Assembly (NCBI GenBank): GCA_047630175.1 | Contig: JBLHVI010000105.1 | Coordinates: forward strand, 1 to 10,055 | DNA length: 10,055 nt | Direction: 5' to 3' | DNA from: UBA4582 sp047630175 | GTDB lineage: Bacteria; Pseudomonadota; Gammaproteobacteria; Pseudomonadales; Azotimanducaceae | Shown: positions 7,094 to 10,055 of the stretch, in pieces | Position numbering within the stretch: position 1 is the stretch's first letter | Layout of the letters: each line of letters begins with the position of its first letter | The notes under the pieces: generated by a model | Seen by the model: only the letters and a program-made list of their open reading frames with translations | The model's database searches: none | What the model was told of the DNA's origin: nothing | Position numbers and translations under genes: made by a program

Positions 7094-8185
7094 TTACTCA
7101 CGCTCCTCTGTGTAAAGCTTACGCAGAATTTCACGCCACTGAGCATACTGAGTATCCAGTGGTCCGGTAAGTTCTATTACGCTACCCTCGAGGCGCGAAA
7201 TCGTCGGGTGAATCTCTGCTTTAAATGAATCGGCGAGTTCTCGTAACTCGTCTTCATTCATTTTATATTCTTTGTAGGTTCGATAAGCGTCCTCAGTGGC
7301 CGCCCAACTACCTGACCGACCACGACGCTGCTCTGTGCTGATTTCGTTGTTGTAATCGATTAATTCAAAGCTGTAGGTCTGCCAATAAGGATAGACCGTT
7401 TGCAGGCGTTTATGAAACACGTCGAAATGTTCATCCATTAAATCAGTAAAGCGGTACTCAGCTTCTCTAATTTTGATAACCCGAGCGTAGATGGTGTCAT
7501 CGATAGCAGGTAACCCCGTCACCTGAATAACACCGTTAGCATCAGGCACAAGGTAGCCCTCAAACGCTTCGGGCGCGAGTGCGCTCGCATATCGTAGCAG
7601 GGCTGCCTGTACAATCGTGTTTGCTTCTGTCACTGGCATCTGTTGGCGAAACCTAAGAATGTCGTTAGCAATGCGGTTGTATAGCGATTGAAAAGGATCC
7701 TCGCGGACTTTTTCATCAATCAAATAGGCAGTGGTTTGAGCGGGTTCTTGGTAAGTTTGATCAATCCAGACAATACCGCGACTGTCAGTTACCCGGACTT
7801 TCAAGGACAGCTCTAGTGCGTTTGATTCGAGAATTTGTGCGTTCACTTGAACCTCAGCAGAGACATCGCTGCTCGGTCCCACCTTAACCGCGCCCCAATA
7901 GCCGGTCTCAACTAACGTATCGCGCAAAACGATTGGTAAGTAGCTAGCCTCGGCCTCCCTGATCGGTGCAAAAATACGGCTGATACGACCACTCTCTGCA
8001 TCGGCATTACTAAATGCCATAATACTGATGTTCAGATTTGGCGTGGTGGGGTTTTCAGCGCGCAGTAGGCTAGTAGGTGCACGCAAAGGTATGGTCTTTA
8101 CCGGCGCTGGTGGCCGGTCGCTGCTGCAGGCGCTAAAACAAAGACAAATAGCGATGGCGAGTAACAGGGCACGTAGTTTATTCAT
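7094..8185 (-). CDS. Uncharacterised lipoprotein, 363 aa
   Basis: No named function is recognised. The N-terminus is a lipoprotein signal with Cys20 in FSAC (Phe at -3 is tolerated but not ideal) and Ser21 at +2, predicting the outer membrane; a Pro-rich linker follows. Residues ~50-165 show alternating strands: NISIMAF, then YLPIVLRDTLVETGYWGAVKVGP, VSAEVQVNAQILESN, LELSLKVRVTDSRGIVWIDQTY. This layout recalls LptE/TolB-N/CsgG-like assembly lipoproteins, but that is only a fold impression. A second region has DPFQSLYNRIANDIL and ALAPEAFEGYL, which I recall from conserved hypothetical gammaproteobacterial lipoproteins. The C-terminal third is charged and helical, ending LRKLYTEERE. The start overlaps the stop of the upstream lipoprotein gene by 8 bp (ATGAATAA), with AGGT 7 nt upstream, so the two should be co-translated. 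A terminator hairpin follows closely. Confidence 0.88.
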   Translation of the reverse strand: MNKLRALLLAIAICLCFSACSSDRPPAPVKTIPLRAPTSLLRAENPTTPNLNISIMAFSNADAESGRISRIFAPIREAEASYLPIVLRDTLVETGYWGAVKVGPSSDVSAEVQVNAQILESNALELSLKVRVTDSRGIVWIDQTYQEPAQTTAYLIDEKVREDPFQSLYNRIANDILRFRQQMPVTEANTIVQAALLRYASALAPEAFEGYLVPDANGVIQVTGLPAIDDTIYARVIKIREAEYRFTDLMDEHFDVFHKRLQTVYPYWQTYSFELIDYNNEISTEQRRGRSGSWAATEDAYRTYKEYKMNEDELRELADSFKAEIHPTISRLEGSVIELTGPLDTQYAQWREILRKLYTEERE

Positions 8186-8939
8186 CGCCAGTACCTAGAC
8201 TGCAGGTTTTCTTTTTGCCCAGTGTGTAAGTGCATTCATATTGACCCTCGCCAGGCGGAAACAGCATATACACGCGATTTAGATTAAACGGCTTGCTGAG
8301 TTTTTCTGACCTAAGGCTTGTTGACACCATCAAACGTTTGTTGTCGAAGGTTTGGCTGCCTTTAGCCAGAGAATATCGGTTGATGACGGTCAGGCCCTCG
8401 GGTAGCCGCGCAGCAAATATCAGCTGGCCATTGTTATCCAGGCCACACGTTTCTTGGCCAATAGACAGCGCGTTAACCGGTGCTAAAAAATCACAGGTTA
8501 AGGCGTAATCGCCTGAACGTTTGATTGAGATATGTTCATCTGATTGGTCAATGGTGAGGATGGTGGATTGGGTCACGGCGTCAGCCAGTTCACCCAGCTT
8601 CATAATGCCTTCTATGTCTCGCAGCGCTGAGGAGTCGGCGGGTCTCGCGCCTCTGCCGTCGTCGCGTCTGCGTAGCTGTTGGTCGTACTGGCTACGCGCA
8701 ATGTCATACAGATAACGCAGTCGTTCCATCGGATCTTCGGTGTTGGCGTAGTCGATTTCCCATGAGCCTGAAAAGTCTGCTAATGAAGCGGGCTTGAGCG
8801 GACGCGGTGGTGCTGGCGGTGCCTGACTAGCACAGCCAGTGAGCAGGCCTACGCACAATGACGCAACCAGCCATGCACGATGCCAAGCTGGCCTGTAGCG
8901 AGCAGGTTGAATAGGGTACTGACAAACTGGTTTGAACAT
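8178..8939 (-). CDS. Uncharacterised lipoprotein, 253 aa
   Basis: First gene of a two-lipoprotein unit. The signal peptide has an unusually long, basic n-region (about 20 residues) before the hydrophobic core and the lipobox LTGC (Cys36, Ala37 at +2, outer membrane predicted). A Pro-rich linker (PPAPPRP) follows. The body starts with FSGSWEIDYANTEDPMERLRYLYDIAR, then a charged Arg/Asp stretch, then a likely beta-rich half with LTIDQSDEHISIKRSGDYALTC and paired cysteines near LTCDF, QETCGL, YECTY and KKTCSL. These four may form disulfides in the periplasm. No named family is recognised. The start is constrained: an in-frame TAG lies directly before the ATG (TAGATG), so translation cannot begin further upstream. 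There is no clear Shine-Dalgarno. Its partner gene overlaps by 8 bp, suggesting equal expression and perhaps a complex. Confidence 0.87.
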   Translation of the reverse strand: MFKPVCQYPIQPARYRPAWHRAWLVASLCVGLLTGCASQAPPAPPRPLKPASLADFSGSWEIDYANTEDPMERLRYLYDIARSQYDQQLRRRDDGRGARPADSSALRDIEGIMKLGELADAVTQSTILTIDQSDEHISIKRSGDYALTCDFLAPVNALSIGQETCGLDNNGQLIFAARLPEGLTVINRYSLAKGSQTFDNKRLMVSTSLRSEKLSKPFNLNRVYMLFPPGEGQYECTYTLGKKKTCSLGTGDE

Positions 8940-8970
8940 CTAAAGACCGAGGTTACTTTTTGTAAAAGGT

Positions 8971-8978
8971 GGGGGGGG
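8971..8978. repeat. Homopolymer run of eight G (plus strand)
   Basis: Eight consecutive G lie 32 bp upstream of the start codon of the 253-aa lipoprotein gene, so they would be in its leader or promoter on the minus strand (as C8). Such runs can slip during replication and change expression, but one run in one sequence does not show that this happens. Confidence 0.85.
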
Positions 8979-8992
8979 TGTCGGGGCGTAGT

Positions 8993-9044
8993 AAGGCATT
9001 AATTTTGTGTAGCACGCGTAAATTCGCTTCAAAATTAATGCCTT
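8993..9044. repeat. Perfect 15-bp inverted repeat with 22-bp spacer
   Basis: The arms are AAGGCATTAATTTTG (8993-9007) and CAAAATTAATGCCTT (9030-9044), exact reverse complements. The spacer holds a further GCG...CGC pairing (9016-9018 with 9025-9027), so an RNA copy could fold into an extended stem. The arms are AT-rich and no T-run follows in either direction, which argues against a plain terminator. It lies between the HD gene and the lipoprotein pair, so it may be an operator, an attenuator or processing stem-loop, or a small dispersed repeat. Confidence 0.8.
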
Positions 9045-9133
9045 CCAAACGCCGGTTATAACGAAATTAACGTATTGCAAGCCCTTGTTACTACCGATCC
9101 TCAATGACAGCGGACTCGCCAAACAGTGCTGTT

Positions 9134-9685
9134 TTAGGCCGCTTTCGCCATCTTGCCCGGTACAGAAAAGAACTGATCAATTAATGGTTTGAAACTATCC
9201 AGTGCATCAACTTCATAGGCAGGATCAAACGCTGCTTGGTCCCACTCGTCTGTAAATTCCTCGGCTTTGGCATACCACGGTTCATCTTTGAATTGCAGAC
9301 GCAGGTCGCGTTCTTTACCTTGGTAATGGTAGTAATGCTCGCCCTGAAAATCTTGGTGGGTACGAATGATGTGGTACGCATCATCACTGACGTAGGCTTT
9401 GATTATTTCGGCGCAAATTGGTCCATGACCTATCACGCTGATGGTTTTACCAATGTCGTGTAGCAAGCTCAATAATACCATCTCATCCGATGCATTTGCT
9501 CGGCGCGCCATGGTGGCTGTTTGCAGGCAATGATGAAGCTGGTCTGTGGCGAATCCCAGGGATACGCCCTCAAGTGCCTCGAGCATGCCGTAAATACGAT
9601 TCGGCATATCCTTGATGTGTGGCATGTGCTCTTGGCCAATGTGATCCCAGTCAGCTTTTGTACTTTGGTCCATGCGTGTGAACAT
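9134..9685 (-). CDS. HD-domain protein, candidate mixed-valent diiron oxygenase (PhnZ/MIOX-like)
   Basis: A 183-aa HD-domain protein without signal peptide, hence cytoplasmic. Six potential metal ligands can be seen: His51/52 in QLHHCLQTA, His76-Asp77 in LLHDIGK, His87 in GHGP, His110 in RTHQ, and Asp149 in EWDQ. This His, His-Asp, His, His, Asp set is that of HD-domain diiron oxygenases such as PhnZ (phosphonate breakdown) and myo-inositol oxygenase, whereas ordinary HD phosphohydrolases may need only H...HD...D. The spacing from first His to HD (24) is also PhnZ-like, and FQGEHYYHY plus AFDPAYEVDALDSF resemble unnamed relatives of that group. Oxygenase chemistry and substrate are inference; a phosphohydrolase remains possible. 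No phosphonate or inositol genes are nearby. The start is well supported: GGGAGA at 9691-9696, about 6 nt upstream. The gene seems to have its own promoter. Confidence 0.88.
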   Translation of the reverse strand: MFTRMDQSTKADWDHIGQEHMPHIKDMPNRIYGMLEALEGVSLGFATDQLHHCLQTATMARRANASDEMVLLSLLHDIGKTISVIGHGPICAEIIKAYVSDDAYHIIRTHQDFQGEHYYHYQGKERDLRLQFKDEPWYAKAEEFTDEWDQAAFDPAYEVDALDSFKPLIDQFFSVPGKMAKAA

Positions 9686-9719
9686 GTGCGTCTCCCAGTA
9701 TTAGTAGCGTAAGTGTACG

Positions 9720-9748
9720 ATAATAGTGGGGTTTATCTGTTGGGTCAA
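9720..9748 (-). promoter_or_regulatory. Sigma70 promoter for the HD-domain gene
   Basis: On the minus strand, TTGACC (9748-9743) is followed after exactly 17 bp by TATTAT (9725-9720). Both hexamers match consensus in five of six positions. Transcription would start near 9713, giving a leader of about 28 nt that carries GGGAGA just before the ATG at 9685. This is the best promoter in the window. Confidence 0.72.
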
Positions 9749-10055
9749 CGAGGCTGCTACAGCGGTCGTATAGCTGATTTCCCGTCTAGCGCGTTGAGGC
9801 CCAGTATTATCTCTGCATTTGGTTAAATAGTGCACAGCATTGGGGCAAAGTGTATGCTTGTTGCGAGAGAAGTTACTCAATACCTGTATGGACAGGCGTT
9901 TATCGGTGTTACCTATATGGTGTGGTGTTGTGAGAACTGCGTGGCCCGATGTGCGTGGCGCGACCTGCGCAACGCGATACTGATTCCTTCACTTGGTAAA
10001 TCCTGCTCAATAAATGTTGTGTGGCACGCGTTATGGAAAACACCATACCAGTGTT
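9749..10055. other. Right-end region without a supported gene
   Basis: I see no convincing gene here. A plus-strand frame beginning at ATG 9854 (or GTG 9830) stays open to the window end, 67 codons from the ATG, but has no ribosome-binding site, is oddly rich in Cys and Trp, and resembles no family I know. Two minus-strand frames are also open at the right edge and stop at 9909-9911 and 9913-9915; either could be the tail of a gene entering from outside. No tRNA or clear terminator is seen. Confidence 0.5.

Noticed and set aside
9055..9080. TTGCAA...TATAAC on the minus strand as promoter of the lipoprotein pair
   Set aside because: The spacer is only 14 bp; no better -35 lies at 16-18 bp from TATAAC.
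8940..9122. 60-codon minus-strand frame starting with TTG and ending directly before the lipoprotein ATG (TAGATG)
   Set aside because: TTG start, no ribosome-binding site, contains the inverted repeat and poly-C run, and shows no protein-like pattern. A leader peptide cannot be fully excluded.
9121..9134. AAACAG-TG-CTGTTT inverted repeat at the end of the HD gene as terminator
   Set aside because: Short AT-rich stem with a two-base centre and no T-run on the minus strand.

Overview
The window looks like chromosomal DNA from a gammaproteobacterium, probably free-living or marine. This is inferred from the gene families: an LpxR-type lipid A deacylase, a META-domain lipoprotein, an M48 lipoprotein protease, a Dcp-type M3 peptidase and several Lol-type lipoproteins. 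The composition is moderate in GC and fairly even. I see no mobile element, CRISPR array, tRNA or rRNA. No gene is clearly broken, but the first is cut by the left edge.

Layout from left to right. (1) The 3' end of an ABCC/MRP-like ABC exporter ATPase (1-744, +) is followed 4 bp later by an uncharacterised 505-aa lipoprotein (749-2266, +). (2) Converging on these is a two-gene minus-strand unit. An M48 metalloprotease lipoprotein (4217-3402) leads and an LpxR-family outer-membrane lipid A 3'-O-deacylase (3389-2337) follows after 12 bp. (3) Divergent from M48 is a META/HslJ-like lipoprotein (4391-4849, +), then a Dcp-type M3 peptidase (5039-7072, +). (4) Converging on the M3 gene is a minus-strand pair of uncharacterised lipoproteins (8939-8178 and 8185-7094) that overlap by 8 bp. 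Their probable intrinsic terminator lies inside the 3' end of the M3 gene. (5) Upstream of that pair is a 194-bp gap holding a perfect 15-bp inverted repeat and an eight-G run. Beyond it lies an HD-domain protein (9685-9134, -) with the six-ligand pattern of PhnZ/MIOX-type diiron oxygenases and a good sigma70 promoter. The last ~300 bp hold no gene I can support.

The common theme is the cell envelope. Five of the nine genes encode lipoproteins, none with Asp after the lipid-bearing Cys, so all are predicted to go to the outer membrane. LpxR is an outer-membrane beta-barrel and the partial ABC gene is membrane-associated. M48 plus LpxR suggests envelope protein quality control coupled to LPS modification. 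The M3 peptidase and the HD protein appear to be cytoplasmic and unlinked in function.

I did not find a clear undescribed system. The best leads are the HD protein as an orphan oxygenase candidate, the His/Cys cluster in the 505-aa lipoprotein, the coupled lipoprotein pair, and the inverted repeat with G-run upstream of it.
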